A stretch of 64,000 nucleotides of DNA from Siphonodentalium dalli (lineage: Eukaryota > Mollusca > Scaphopoda > Gadilida > Siphonodentaliidae), in the NCBI GenBank assembly GCA_032622095.1, contig CP136065.1:242461530-242525529 (forward strand), given 5' to 3'. The notes beneath the pieces were generated by a model. The model saw only the letters and a list, made by a program, of their open reading frames with translations, was not told the DNA's origin and made no database searches. This document shows positions 21,647 through 32,733 of this stretch, one piece after another; the stretch's first letter is position 1; each line of letters opens with the position of its first letter. The translations under genes were made by a program, and so were the position numbers.

Positions 21647-22106
21647 TTATTCTGCGAAATTTTCTTGGAGGTGGTTGCGAACAGATGACCGGATTATTGC
21701 TTGTTGAACTTGATTTCCAAAGTTAAATTCAAATTTACCACCAGAAATATTGGCACCGGCGAACATTCCTCTGACAACATATTCACTTTCAAGTTCTGGA
21801 TTTCCAGCAGATTGAACATTCTCATCAGATTGAACCAAAATGCGTTTGGCGATTGTTTTTTCAGCAGTAGTACTCGTACTTGGGCCTTGTATTGCAAGTG
21901 CCCTTTTATTACTGAAATTGTTTTGTAAAACATTGCACATGTCCCGTTGTTGCTCAATACTTGCGATTGCATAATTGTTCAGACTATTCACATTCTTATG
22001 TCCAGAAAGTTGCGTTATCGTCAGTGGATCAAAACCGGCATGCACCAAATTTGTGATGTATGTTTTTCGTAACGAGTGATTCATGATATTGCCTTCCACG
22101 CAAGCA

Positions 22107-22119
22107 TTCTTGCCAAGTG
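22107..22119. repeat. 13-bp target-site duplication of SINE
   Basis: TTCTTGCCAAGTG at 22107-22119 recurs at 22430-22442. Removing the SINE and one copy keeps the recombinase frame open. Confidence 0.85.
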
Positions 22120-22429
22120 ATTGATTGATTGATTGGGGTTTATTGTCGCTTTAGCCACTAAGGCCATATCACGACATTGCCAGTTTTAGTGGTGGAGGAA
22201 ATCCGCACACTTGCGACTAATCTAGCAGTGATTTCAATGGCTGATAAACTCGTCGACCATGTGCGGCAAACCACCGGCCATCGGCGAGTAACTGGCAACT
22301 CCACCAGATAACGATTTCGAGTTACAAAGTCCACGATGGAAACATGTGGATTTGAACCCTTATCGCCAGCGCTGGAGGGCGAAACGGCTTGGAGTGGTAC
22401 CCCTAACCGATTGAGCCACCGATGCCCCC
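22120..22429 (-). mobile_element. tRNA-derived SINE, full length
   Basis: Minus-strand SINE with a box A TGGCTCAATCGG (22407-22418) and a box B GGTTCAAATCC (22348-22358) near its head, a conserved body, and a tail of ATCA-type repeats at 22120-22135. Bounded by 13-bp direct repeats. The same family is the one split by the palindromic element. Confidence 0.85.
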
Positions 22430-22530
22430 TTCTTGCCAAGTGTATTTACTCCAACTGGTTGTGCTTTATACCACAACTGTTTCGGTATATTGTGTTGGCG
22501 AAAAGCACTATTTATTCCCAGGTAAAACAG

Positions 22531-23361
22531 GGGGGGGGGGGTCGGAAAAAATGTCCACGCACGTATGATGGGGTGGGTGGGTGTCTCTTGGGTCCAAAAA
22601 GCAGTTTTTTCCATATGCCAATTTTTTTTTCCATTCCTGCTATTGAGTCTTATTTTGATGTGTTTTAAACAGAAACGGGTCATATATAGTTAATAGTAAT
22701 GCTATACTACATATAGAGGTTATCAGAAGTTGGATCAGTTGCACAATGGCCAACAATAACCCAAATTCAACTTGATAGAACTAGAAACTGCGCTATTGGA
22801 AAAATAAAATTTAATCAGGATTCCATCTACTGATACAACAAAATAAGTTACTGAGTTACCGGTTATTTCATCACCGGACAATTATATATCATTGATTCAG
22901 ATAGCGAAAGAAAGACATTGACTGGCCCAAAATGTTACCCCAAACAAGATCTGGTGCAGGCAACATGCTAATTTCTGCTCCGGGAACGAAATCAATAATG
23001 GCCAAACTTGTTCTGCGATCACATACATTGGAGGTTGATATTTCTAACACGATGTCATTCATTAGCTCACGAACAACCAACTGAATTGTTACTCTCTCTA
23101 CATATGGCGGTGTATGCATTTCGGTAGACTCAATATGGTTGCAGGTGATCCTCAGTTTCCATTTGTGAACACTACATTAACAGGGTCAAATATAAGCATG
23201 TCCGATGTTGCATGTCGGCGGACTCAGTCGGTTGCAGATGATCGTCCACATGGTTACAATCTTCTGACGAGTGCACATTCACTCCATTCACTCCATTCAC
23301 AACCATGGTCATCTACAGATACGTGCGCGTTCTGAATGTCGGTGGAATGAATCAGGCAAGG
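22531..23361. other. Non-coding stretch with a diverged ~100-bp duplication
   Basis: No gene recognised. Around 23135-23260 two segments resemble each other (the reverse complements contain 'atcacctgcaacc' and 'atcatctgcaacc'), suggesting an old tandem duplication. A G-run of about 12 lies at 22530. Confidence 0.4.
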
Positions 23362-24118
23362 AACCAAGGAATTAGTACAATCGACTCCATCTTCTAATTT
23401 ATATTACTTCCCACCAAGGTATTATTAGAACAATCGATTCCATATTATAGTTTATTATAATATTTTCCACCAAGGAATTAGAACAATCGACTCCATCTTA
23501 TAGTTTATGTTACTTCCCACCAAGGTATTATTAGAACAATCGACTACATCTTATAGTTTATGTTACTTCCCACCAAGGTATTAGAACAATCAACTCCATC
23601 TTATAGTTTATTATATTACTCCCCACCAATGTTTTAGAACAATCGACTACATTTCTAGTTTATGTAACTTCCCACCAAGGTATTAGTACAATCGATTCCA
23701 TCTTATAGTTTAGTATAATACTCCCCACCAAGGAATGAGAACAATCGATTACATCTTATAGTTTAGTATAATACTTCCCACCAATGTTTTAGAACAATCG
23801 ACTCCATCTTCTAGTTTATATTACTTCCCACCAATGTTTTAGAACAATCGACTACATGTCTAGTTTATGTTACTTCCCACCAATGTTTTAGAACAATCGA
23901 CTACATTTCTAGTTTATGATACTTCCCACCAAGGTATTAGAACAATCGATTCCATCTTATAGTTTATTATAATATTCACCACCAAGGAATTAGAAGAATC
24001 AATTCCATCTTAAAGTTTAGTATAAAACTTCCCACCAAGATATAGAACAACCGATTCCATTTTATAGTTTAGTATAATACTTCCCACAAAGGTAATAATA
24101 GAGCAATCGATTACATCT
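23362..24118. repeat. 52-bp minisatellite, about 15 copies
   Basis: Unit: 'gaacaatcgactccatctta' + 'tagtttatgttacttcccac' + 'caaggtatta'. The CAATCGA core recurs about every 52 bp fifteen times, with substitutions and short indels between copies. Confidence 0.9.
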
Positions 24119-24351
24119 AATACTTAGTTTTTTGTTTCACATAACTGATTTGAACCCTGTGACAAACACAAGACAGTTTGCTTTGCAGGTGTGAGATGTA
24201 TTATTCCTTTTGAAGTATAATAATAATAAATTCAATCACCAGAATGGCCGACATATATTGTTTGTTTGGAATAAATATATAATGGTTTTAATAGAGTATA
24301 ATCTATTGATATCTAGAATCATATGTATGAAGTATACTATTTTGTTTAGAG
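24119..24351. other. Non-coding spacer
   Basis: No recognisable feature between the minisatellite and the 5S-derived pair. Confidence 0.3.
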
Positions 24352-24580
24352 TGTAGTGGTCGCGTTGTAAATATAGAAGGCCGGTGAATTAGCTGCTCGA
24401 GATGTCTAGATATCTTGGCCACTGCCGTTAGACGCTTTGTGTGATCATCGACGTTAAGCAAATTCGAGCTCGGTATCTCCTTGGATGGGGGACCGGCTTG
24501 GGATTTCGGGCGCTGCAATTTTTCGGTGCAACTCCCGCACTTCTCGCTCTCTCTCGTTATGTTAGACTGGGCGTTCGCCG
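24352..24580 (+). repeat. 5S-rRNA-derived SINE, copy 1
   Basis: The part at 24450-24515 follows the 3' half of 5S rRNA: GTTAAGCA (box A region), then CTTGGATGGGGGACCGGCTTGGGA (box C region; split as CTTGGATGGGGGAC and CGGCTTGGGA), then a GCGCTGC equivalent of GGTGCTG. The upstream part, from GTGTAGTGGTCGC, is less 5S-like. The downstream 'actcccgcactt' is shared with copy 2. It is not an exact 5S gene, so a 5S-derived SINE or retro-pseudogene is more likely. Confidence 0.65.
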
Positions 24581-24654
24581 CTTCTCGGAGTCTGTAATGA
24601 TGCGACCGCTCTGGGGGAGGACTCGGGTGACGTAAATTGAGTCTCAAAAAGAAC

Positions 24655-24875
24655 GGGTAGTGTAGTGGTCGCATTGTACATAAAGAAGGCCGATGACTTC
24701 TCTGCTTGAGAGGTCTAGATCTCTTGGTCTCAGTTGTTAGACGCTTTATGTGATCACAGAAGTTAAGCAACGTCGAGCTTGGTTACTCCTTGGATGGGGG
24801 ACAGGCTTGGGATTTCTGGTGCTGCCAACTGTCGGTGCTACTCCCGCACTTATCTCTCTTGTTCTGCCACAATAT
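24655..24875 (+). repeat. 5S-rRNA-derived SINE, copy 2
   Basis: Same order as copy 1 with a 309-bp offset and closer to 5S: AAGTTAAGCAACGTCGAGC, then TGGTTACTCCTTGGATGGGG, then GGTGCTGCC. The internal promoter positions (box A near 24761, box C near 24785) look reasonable, so it could be recognised by TFIIIA, but I cannot show transcription. Confidence 0.65.
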
Positions 24876-25391
24876 CTTTGAGACGTCAATGGACTAGAAC
24901 ATGTTGTACTGTCGAATCATATGCCAATGATTTGATTTGTTCTGAGACAATTAAATTTGATGTAACTTCCTGATTTGATTTTGTTTGATATGATCTCTTG
25001 TATACCTCAGACAGTTTTGATAAATGAATTATGGAATGTCCCAATTATTAAATGGGTCACGGAATTCCCTTTTCTTAAATTACACTTACCACTTATATGG
25101 TAAAACTAGTGATTTTTGGTGGGCATGTAGATACATGTTACATTATTGTTTCTGTATAACGTGAATTTTCCGACTGATTGATAGTGATAGCGACATGTTA
25201 CTATATTTCTGACACAGTGGTGACCGAACGCAACGCGCTTGATATGTGAAGGCCCGTGGCTGGAAACTAGCCCTGTATTAAAAGGAGAACTGAGGAATGG
25301 TAAACATTACTGAGATGCCTATTATAGCCTTACAATGATACAATTGAGCGTCGTCAGAGTAGTTATTTTATGAGAATCGATAATACCAGTT

Positions 25392-25515
25392 AAGAGTATG
25401 CATCACGAGTACCCACTAGTATCGACGTATAACGGGTATGGATCACAAATACCCACTAACATCGGTGTATGAGGGGTTCGCATCACGAATGACCACTGAC
25501 ATCGGTGTATGAATC
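25392..25515. repeat. Three copies of a ~41-bp tandem repeat
   Basis: Units begin at about 25396, 25436 and 25478 with 'gcatcacgagtacccacta'-type wording followed by 'catcggtgtatg'. Confidence 0.7.
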
Positions 25516-25736
25516 CGGACTGCCTGAAAATAGCCAGAATCTCGAATTCTGAATAAAAGTGGTGAATTGACACCATCAAACCGTGTATCAACTGACCAAA
25601 TTTGTGTGTATACGAATACTATCGATGTGTGTGTCTGCAATGTGTTGTACCAACCCTCGGCTCATATGTGACAATGTATATCTGATAACTATTGCGCGCC
25701 AAATGTAAAATGGCGGCAAAAAAGCGAAGCCACGAA

Positions 25737-25776
25737 GAGCGTTATTCATAAATGTTTCTGACATAAAGTGCGTATT
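25737..25776 (-). other. Twin AACGCTCTT motif, 31-bp spacing, minus strand
   Basis: Read on the minus strand: ACGCACTTTATG then AACGCTCTTCG. The GAGC/GTGC cores on the plus strand begin at 25737 and 25768. Confidence 0.5.
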
Positions 25777-25856
25777 GTGTGCCGAGCGTGTCATGTGTCA
25801 CGTATATGTGGTTTATGTTCGACCAGATTGTGCCATGTCAGCGCGACTGGCTGTCA

Positions 25857-25898
25857 TAAAGAGCGTTTAACAGAACTGTATCTGATATAAAGAGCGGC
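25857..25898 (-). other. Twin AACGCTCTTTATG motif, 31-bp spacing, minus strand
   Basis: Read on the minus strand: GCCGCTCTTTATA then AACGCTCTTTATG, cores 31 bp apart (25861 and 25892 on the plus strand). Confidence 0.55.
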
Positions 25899-26639
25899 GT
25901 TTTGGGTACTTTGTATAACTGCATAGTGGTTGCTGCTGTACCAATGTAACCTTGGATATCCCCCCATTTATGACTAAAGAAAATTGCATTCTTTAGATAT
26001 CACTTGACCCTGGAATGGCCAGAACTTTTTTATTTTAAATTGAATTGCCCTTTTTATATTAAATTATTTTTTTTAAGTGATATTTCTATCACACATTTAT
26101 ATCGTTTGATCATAAAATGATCAGAACAATGTTTTTTGAGATTTAAATGTCTGTTCTTTTTTTCATTTCTTTTTTCTTCTAGTGACATGTTTTGTGTTCA
26201 CCCATTTGCTAGTTTAAATTTATCCCCACCCAGCACCTACATGACACAAACATCATGTTAAGGTTTTATTGCTCATTCTATTTTATATTTAAAGCCGAAT
26301 TGCATACCGAATGTGATCACATAGCATCAACGTGGTAATCATTTGTATCAAAATAACTCATACATCAGTTATGAAGAATTGATATGGATACTAACTTGAA
26401 ACCTTGAAATTAAACAAATATACCACTGCAAATATAATATTGTGTGATGTTAATTTCAACATATTGGCATGGTGTTTTCCATGGTATTGCTAATTGTGGT
26501 ACTTAATTTCCATGACTTTTAACATGGTAAGATACTTAGTACACTTACTCAGAGATGTTTATGGCTAAAATATATTGATAATGCTATTAAAAATCGTTTA
26601 TAACTGTATTCATTACCAGTCTAATACCGGTCTAGCAAT

Positions 26640-27465
26640 GGAATAATTTTATTTTTAAAACGTTGATGACCTTGTTATTGTTTTGCATTAGATTATATGA
26701 TATGCAATCATAATCAATCATTTGATAGAACTGGAAGTGAAATTGCGAACACAAATCTGCGATATGAGTTGCTTGGTGTGGGGGGGGGATATTGAATAAC
26801 TTTAATCTTAAAACTTGGATGTCAGATAAGTTTCTTATTTTGTGCATTAAATTAGACGATTCTTCAATCATAATCAATCAATTTGTAAAACTGGAAGTGG
26901 AATTGCGACCAAAAGTATGGGATCTGAATTAGTTGGTGGGTGGGGGTGGCGAATAACTTTATTCTTAACACTTAAAACAATCATAAACAATCATTTTGTA
27001 TAACTGGAAATGGAATTGCTAACACAAATCTGCTATCTGAGTTTCTTGGTGGTTGTGGGGGGGGGGGGGCGAATAACTTTAATCTTAAAGCTTGGATTTC
27101 AGATGAGTTTCTTGTTTTGTTTTGTATTAGATTAGACGATCATTCAATCATAAACAATCATTTTATTGCACTGGAAGTGGAATTGAGAACGAAAATCTGC
27201 GATCCTGAATTGGTTGGTATGGGGGGGGGGTGGCGAATAACTTTATTATTAAAACTTGGATGTCAGATGAGCTTCTTATTTTGTGCATTAGATTACATGA
27301 TCCTTCAATCACATACACTCGTGCGAACAAAAATCTGTGAACTTAATTGGTTGGTGGGTCGGGAGCGTGGTTGGCGAATAACTTTATTCTTAAAACGTGG
27401 ATGTCAGATGAGCTTCTTATTCTGTGCATTAGATTAGACAATCCGGCAATCATAATCAATCAGAT
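26640..27465 (+). repeat. ~155-bp tandem repeat array, left of MULE relic
   Basis: About five units. Each has 'catcattc...caatcata' wording, 'ctggaagtggaattgcga', 'caaatctgcgat', a G-rich run of 8-11, 'cgaataactttat' and 'ttggatgtcagatgag'. The reverse complement of this unit forms the array at 36370-38870, so the two arrays are inverted with respect to each other. Confidence 0.85.
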
Positions 27466-27786
27466 GAAGGGTATCTCTTAACGGCAATCAAGGTGGGATT
27501 CATAACTCCATTCTTCTGTATGCTTGTAGTAGTCAAGTTCGCAAATTGGCCAGGGAACTTTTCTATCTGATTGTGATCCACTTCCACATACGTCATTAAT
27601 TGCATAGAAGTGTTCAATCTGTTCTCGAGATGGAAAACACGGGTATGTCTGATGATTCTGGTTGCTATTCGAACAGTTTTTGGAACCTTCCGTTGACAAG
27701 ATCGCAATGTATAACATTAGTGGTCTACTTTGGCTCGTGTTGATCAAGCGGTGAATCATTCATACATGTGCACGAGCCAGACCTAT
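27456..27786 (-). pseudogene. End of MULE-type gene, severed by foldback element
   Basis: Minus-strand open frame of about 100 codons abutting the foldback element on its left. Joined across the element (using one TAT), the frame follows the PHD-like stretch ending at 33692 and supplies a C-T-C close after the junction. Further on are 'YPCF' and a Cys-containing stretch with 'WPICELDYY' that I do not recognise. It may be the transposase C-terminus. Confidence 0.4.
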
Positions 27787-29516
27787 TAGTGTAGTGACTT
27801 AGCGAAAAAAAAATGGCATATTGGAACGGACTGGCCAAAAGTGCCATTTTTTATATTATGTCAAGTTAGGTGTGCTCTTTCAGAAAGTGAACTAGAAACA
27901 GGTTTCTGATAAATATTAACCTTTATTTCCAGTATAAATCCAAGATGGCGAAATCATTATTTCACCATGACGTTCCAACTGGTATACAATTTAAGGCACA
28001 TGCATAATGAAGGCGTCATTCCATCCGGCATTGTCATATTTTGAAGATATTAACAATCCAGGCTGACCAAATTTGAAAATTATCACCTTTTGGACCAAAA
28101 GCATTAAATTTTGTCATAAAATCATTCTCGTTTCAATTATTCCGGAATAATAAACAGACAATTTCTCAAAAATGTTTCAGTGTAGATCAAAGGTTAAGAT
28201 TTTTTTCAGAAATATATACTGCAAACAAAATATTCAACATCTAGGACACATTCGTAACCATATTTTAGACATTTTGGATTGTGTTAGCCCTCACCCCAAA
28301 AATCATGAAATTTTGTTTTTGTAATAAACATCCGATAGAACATGGATGATAATCTATAAAGGGCACTATCAGATCACATTTCTAAATTCTGAAATTGCAA
28401 TTACACATACAATGACCAAAGTTGAAATTTACAACTTTTTCGACTAAAATATGCAATTTGGTAAGAAAATCCTCGTCATTTCAAATACTTTGGTCCAATA
28501 AATGGTCATTTACACATAGGATATTTGCGATAGTTCAAAATGTTCGGTCTTAAATATTTTGGACATATATACTGAAAACAATGAATACATTTTCTGTGGT
28601 TAATATTTCAGAATATTTGGTTTATGTTACCCCTCACCCCAAAAATCACGAAAATGTGACTTGGTTGTAAAGATTGAATACATCTTTGGTTAAATCTGAT
28701 AAAGTGAGTTTGTCGATGACAATTAGTCATATATTGTTATGTAACAATCTCATTGACAGTATACTGGTTAAATTTACAATTGTATGACTAATAACAGCTA
28801 TATTTTAAGGTAAAATAACCATAATTTCAAATATTTTCAACCAATATATGGGCAATTTCTCACACATTTCCCAAGATCGTATAGCACATGCGGCCTTGAA
28901 AGTTTCGAAAATTACTTTCGAATACAACACATTTAAAGGTGTATGCATGTCATGTCTTGGTGAAATAGAATAAAATTCTAAAAATCTATTATACCATAAA
29001 TAATTTGAAGGTGTTGACTTATATAATATACAAATGTAGCATACAAGATGGGGTATATATAGACATGTATTTCATATCACAACTTTAATTTGTCTATCAA
29101 TAATACACATAACATAAAGATGGTCTATCTTTGTTTATACTCTGTTCTTAAATTCACGTTTGTTATGTTGTACCTGTATAACTATAATGTGCACAGTCTG
29201 ATCATACCAGCGGATATATAGCAACTCATAGATTGTCATGTTATAATCACCGGTGACCATGTTGATACATTGAACAAATATTTTAGGCATTCTTAATATC
29301 ACAATTACAACTGCATAATTATTTGCATGGCAAATAAGCTATTGCACATTTGCACCTGTTACAAGTTTGGGATTTGCAACAACATTTGATGAGTTCTGAG
29401 CACAGAGCTGCAGCCTCTGGTAATGTAGTCCACAATGGTTTACATCCATGATCTTCGTCAACTGTCCATTCCCAGTCATGTATTGGAATTGCTATGTCAC
29501 GACAAGTGTACCACAA
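27787..29516 (+). repeat. Left TIR of the foldback element
   Basis: Pairs with 33691 downward to about 30950. Two internal segments (about 28058-28310 and 28408-28650) resemble each other, both ending in 'cctcaccccaaaaatca', i.e. subterminal tandem repetition. The inner end overlaps coding sequence on the minus strand. Confidence 0.75.
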
Positions 29517-30410
29517 TCCTGCCTGGTATATGACTCATTTCATATGCTGTATTAGGGCCCCTTTTGAGCGACAAGTTTTGGAGAATTCTCTTCATATGCC
29601 TCGTTATCAGCAACTATTGACAACCTTTATTATAATTAATGGTAATGAAATGTTCGAGTTCTTTGAAAATATATGAGGACGAATCTAGTTGAATAAAAGG
29701 TTGACTCGCCTATAGAAGAAATGAACATGTATCTGTGATAACAGGATAATATTTCCATGCTATCCAGAAACTTGTACTGCCCTTTATAATGGAAGAACAA
29801 AGTGTTATCAAAACAAGATATCGAATGATAATTGGGTAGTGATAATAATTGTCATCGCCCAGAGCGGAAAATGTGCTGTTGTAATGGTACAATGTTTTAG
29901 TTCTGCCTGTTTCTAGAGAAACACATGTATCACCACCACTGTCAGCATCCGTAAATTTGAAAACAGACCGATGACCATTACCAGGACATCTGTGTCAACA
30001 ATCCGAACACGGATGGTCATCAGCCCACACGAAAGCACATGGATAATGTGCGGCACAATTCTAATATCAGCTTCCTCCTGACAACAGTTTCTCAAGACTT
30101 ACTAGGAAGAATTTGCTATTTTGAGAGTTGACTAACATTCTGTCATGTTTAACACTTTATCATCATGTTCTGACGCATTTCTTGTCAGGAATACAAAAAG
30201 TTCAAGCTCATTGTCAGAATGACGGAGGAAGTCGTTCCATTTTTTTGGAATCTTAGTTTGGCCACCAACTTTTCGTCCAAGACCTATACTACGATTCTCA
30301 TTAGTGCTGCCTTTTGTGCTGCCTTCAAAATACCTAACCCACACAACACACATGACATTAACACTTCTTAGTTTGTAGAGTAGAAACTTCATAGGTGACT
30401 GTGTAATCAT
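29319..30410 (-). pseudogene. C-terminal half of a transposon-type protein, in pieces
   Basis: Minus-strand fragments in a consistent order: K-I-P-x2-W-x2-F-L-R (about 30280-30210); then Q-E-E-A-D...V-D-T-D-V-L-V (about 30090-29980); then a C-S-S-like block and W-x4-Y-x-V (29870-29720); and last W-T-T-L-P-E-A with C-C-C-K...C-N-R-C-K-C (29516-29319). This order matches a family of large uncharacterised proteins that I recall as abundant in bivalve and cnidarian annotations; the VDTDVLV block may be part of a nuclease-like fold. Several frameshifts and stops separate the pieces. The 29319-29516 part is inside the left TIR, and its partner lies in the right TIR at 31018-31105. Confidence 0.6.
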
Positions 30411-30475
30411 TACAAGTACATGTAGACCCTATCGGAGGCACAATTATATGCACAAGAACGCCTCCATCAAATATC

Positions 30476-30754
30476 TTGCACGTACTTCCAATATTTCTTG
30501 TAATAGTGTGTTCGAACAACATTTGGGCAGTTCAAAAAACCCGACATCGCTTCTCCGCTATTCCAAACGATCAAGTGCAGGAACAGGAGAACATCAAATT
30601 GAAAGGAAATGGAGGGTTGATAGGTTTAACAGAGAGCTCATCAACAATAACGAGATGGCTAGAACTCCCCGAACCAGACGTGTTTTTCTCTCATGAGAGT
30701 CGGCTATTTCCCCCGCCTTATCAACGGGAGGTAAATTCAAGGGGCACAGTCTGA
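30476..30754 (+). pseudogene. Fragment of the same transposon protein family, opposite strand
   Basis: Plus-strand frame with A-I-P-x-D-Q-x2-E-Q-x4-K-G-x-G-G-x-I-G-L-T-E and then a Trp. In the family this block normally precedes the K-I-P-x2-W block. Here it is on the other strand near the symmetry centre, so it belongs to the right-hand, inverted copy. Confidence 0.55.
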
Positions 30755-31017
30755 TTTGCTGGGATGTATCCGGGAAGCAATTGGGGATATATCGGACCCA
30801 CCTAAAATGTTCAGTGCAAGATATTTGATGGAGGCGTTCTTGTGGATATGATTGTACCTGCGATATAGTATCTACTTTTAATGATTACGCCCAGTCACTA
30901 ATGAAGTTTCTACTCTACAGACTAAGTAGTGTTAATGTCATATATATGTGCTGTGGGACATATGGAACGAGCTGCTTACCATGTAGGATTGTGGTACACT
31001 TGTCATGCCAAGCTGCA

Positions 31018-31105
31018 GCTGTATGCTCATAACTCATTAAGTGTTGTTGCAAATCACAAACTTGTAACAGATGCAAATGTGCAAACGCCGATTTACCATA
31101 CATAG
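31018..31105 (+). pseudogene. Cys-rich C-terminal fragment in right TIR
   Basis: Plus strand reads K-C-C-C-K...C-N-R-C-K-C, the mirror of the fragment in the left TIR at about 29330-29400. It shows that the TIRs include the 3' end of the element's gene. Confidence 0.6.
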
Positions 31106-31635
31106 AGTTTGTAGATGTAATTGTGTTCTTAAATATTTGTTCAACGTATAATCACAGGCAGCGGTGATTATAATATGACAATCTATGAGTTGCTATCTAT
31201 CGGCTGGTATTACCAGTCTGTGAACATTATAGTTATATAACATAACAAACATGAATTTAAGAACACAGTATAAACGAAGATTTATGTATATTATGGATTG
31301 ACAATTTAAAGTTGTGACCTGAAATGAATATCTATATATATACACCCCTCTTGAATGCTAGATTACATAAGTCAATGATATTGGGTCAAATATATCCATT
31401 AATGGTATTATAGAATCTTTTATTTTTATTTTATTTCACCAAAACATTACATGTATATACCCTTATAATGCCTTATATCTGTTATATATATATTCGATGT
31501 TCATTTTCGAAACTTTTAAGACCGCATATTGTATATTATTGCATGTTGCCATTCTATTGGTTGAACATATTTGAAATGATCCAATAAATTGTTATTAAGC
31601 ATACAATTGTTAATTTCAACAATGAGATGGTTACA

Positions 31636-32733
31636 TCTCATATATATTTTGAAGACATCTGTCTGTATGTCTGTATGTCTGTATGTATGCGCAGACGAGA
31701 TCTCGAATTTTGATGGGATTTCGACGCAATTTGATACGTGGGGTTACTTTTGTCCACTGCGTGTTTTGGACGGGTCGAGTCGTGACCCCGACCTTACCTT
31801 GACCTTCAAAATGATCAATTCGAGGTCAAATCGGGTAAAACCGGATGGATTTCGACGGGTACTTTTGTCGGGTACTTGTGTCCGGGCAGTGTTTTGTACG
31901 GGTCAAATCGTTACCCCACCTGAACTTGACCTTCAAAATGGACTATTCAAGGTCAAATCGCGCAATTCGCCGAAAAGCAGAGGATAAACAGCCCGGACCA
32001 ATTCAAGGTCAAATAGGGTAAAGCCGGATGGATTTCGACGGGTACCCCACCTCACCTTGACTTTCAAAATGGACAATTCAAGGTCAAATCGCGCAATACC
32101 TTGACCTTCAAAATGATAAATTCGAGGTCAAATCGGGTAAAACCGGATGGATTTCGACGGGTACTTTTGTCCGGGAAGTGTTTTGGACTTCAAAATGATC
32201 AATTCGAGGTCAAATCGGGTAAAACCGGATGGATTTCGACGGGTACTTTTGTCCGGTACTTTTGTCCGGGCAGTGTTTTGGACGGGTCAAATCGTGACCC
32301 CACCTGACCTTGACCTCCACGGGTCAAATCGTGACCCCGACCTGACCTTGTCCTTCAAAATGATCAATTCGAGGTCAAATCGGGTAAAACCGGATGGATT
32401 TCGACGGGTACTGTTGCACTATTGTCCGGGCAGTGTTTTGGACGGGTCAAATCGTGACCCCACCTGACCTTGACCTTCAAAATGGACAATTCAAGGTAAA
32501 ATCGCGCAATTCGCCGAAAAGCAGAGGGGAAACAGCCCGGACCAATTCAAGGTCAAATCGGGTAAAACCGGATGGATTTCGACGGGTACTTTTGTCCGGG
32601 CAGTGTTTTGGACGGGTCAAATCGTGACCCCACCTGACCTTGACCTTCAAAATGGACAATTCAAGGTCAAATCCCGCAATTCGCCGAAAACCTGAGGGGA
32701 AACAGCCCGGACGAAGTCGGGTCCACCTGCTAG
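31636..32733 (+). mobile_element. Non-autonomous Helitron
   Basis: Starts TCTCATATATAT after an A and ends CCTGCTAG before a T. The CTAG terminus is preceded 9-12 bp by a hairpin CCCGGACGAAGTCGGG (32706-32721). The left TIR of the foldback element gives the empty site: insertion fell between A and T with no target duplication, as Helitrons do. The interior is tandem copies of a ~175-bp unit with 'tcaaggtcaaatcgggtaaa' and 'ggatggatttcgacgggtac'. No protein is encoded. Confidence 0.8.

Larger units (their letters stand above)
21647..22530 (-). pseudogene. Tyrosine recombinase C-terminal fragment (Crypton-like), SINE-interrupted
   Basis: On the minus strand, coding begins near 22530 with a segment containing L-G-I-N and W-Y-K-x-Q-P-V-G, is interrupted by a SINE (22120-22429), and resumes to a stop at 21647. 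After the SINE come the hallmarks of a tyrosine recombinase: H-S-L-R (H-x-x-R box), S-G-H-K (His of box II) and the nucleophile Tyr in N-N-Y-A. The order and spacing are those of the Crypton/ZMYM-type recombinase domain. The upstream part with the first catalytic Arg is absent; a G-run near 22530 marks the break. After the Tyr there is a ~100-residue tail with no family I know. The catalytic C-terminal half is intact in sequence, but the gene is not. Confidence 0.75.
24876..26639. other. Non-coding stretch
   Basis: No gene. It contains a short tandem repeat (25392-25515) and two twin motifs, listed separately. Otherwise AT-rich and featureless. Confidence 0.4.

Noticed and set aside
24300-24875. 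A functional 5S rRNA gene
   Set aside because: The 5' half does not follow 5S rRNA and several helix positions differ; a 5S-derived SINE fits better.
25190-25300. LTR-type primer-binding site ('tggtgaccgaacg')
   Set aside because: No LTR pair, no polypurine tract and no gag/pol nearby.
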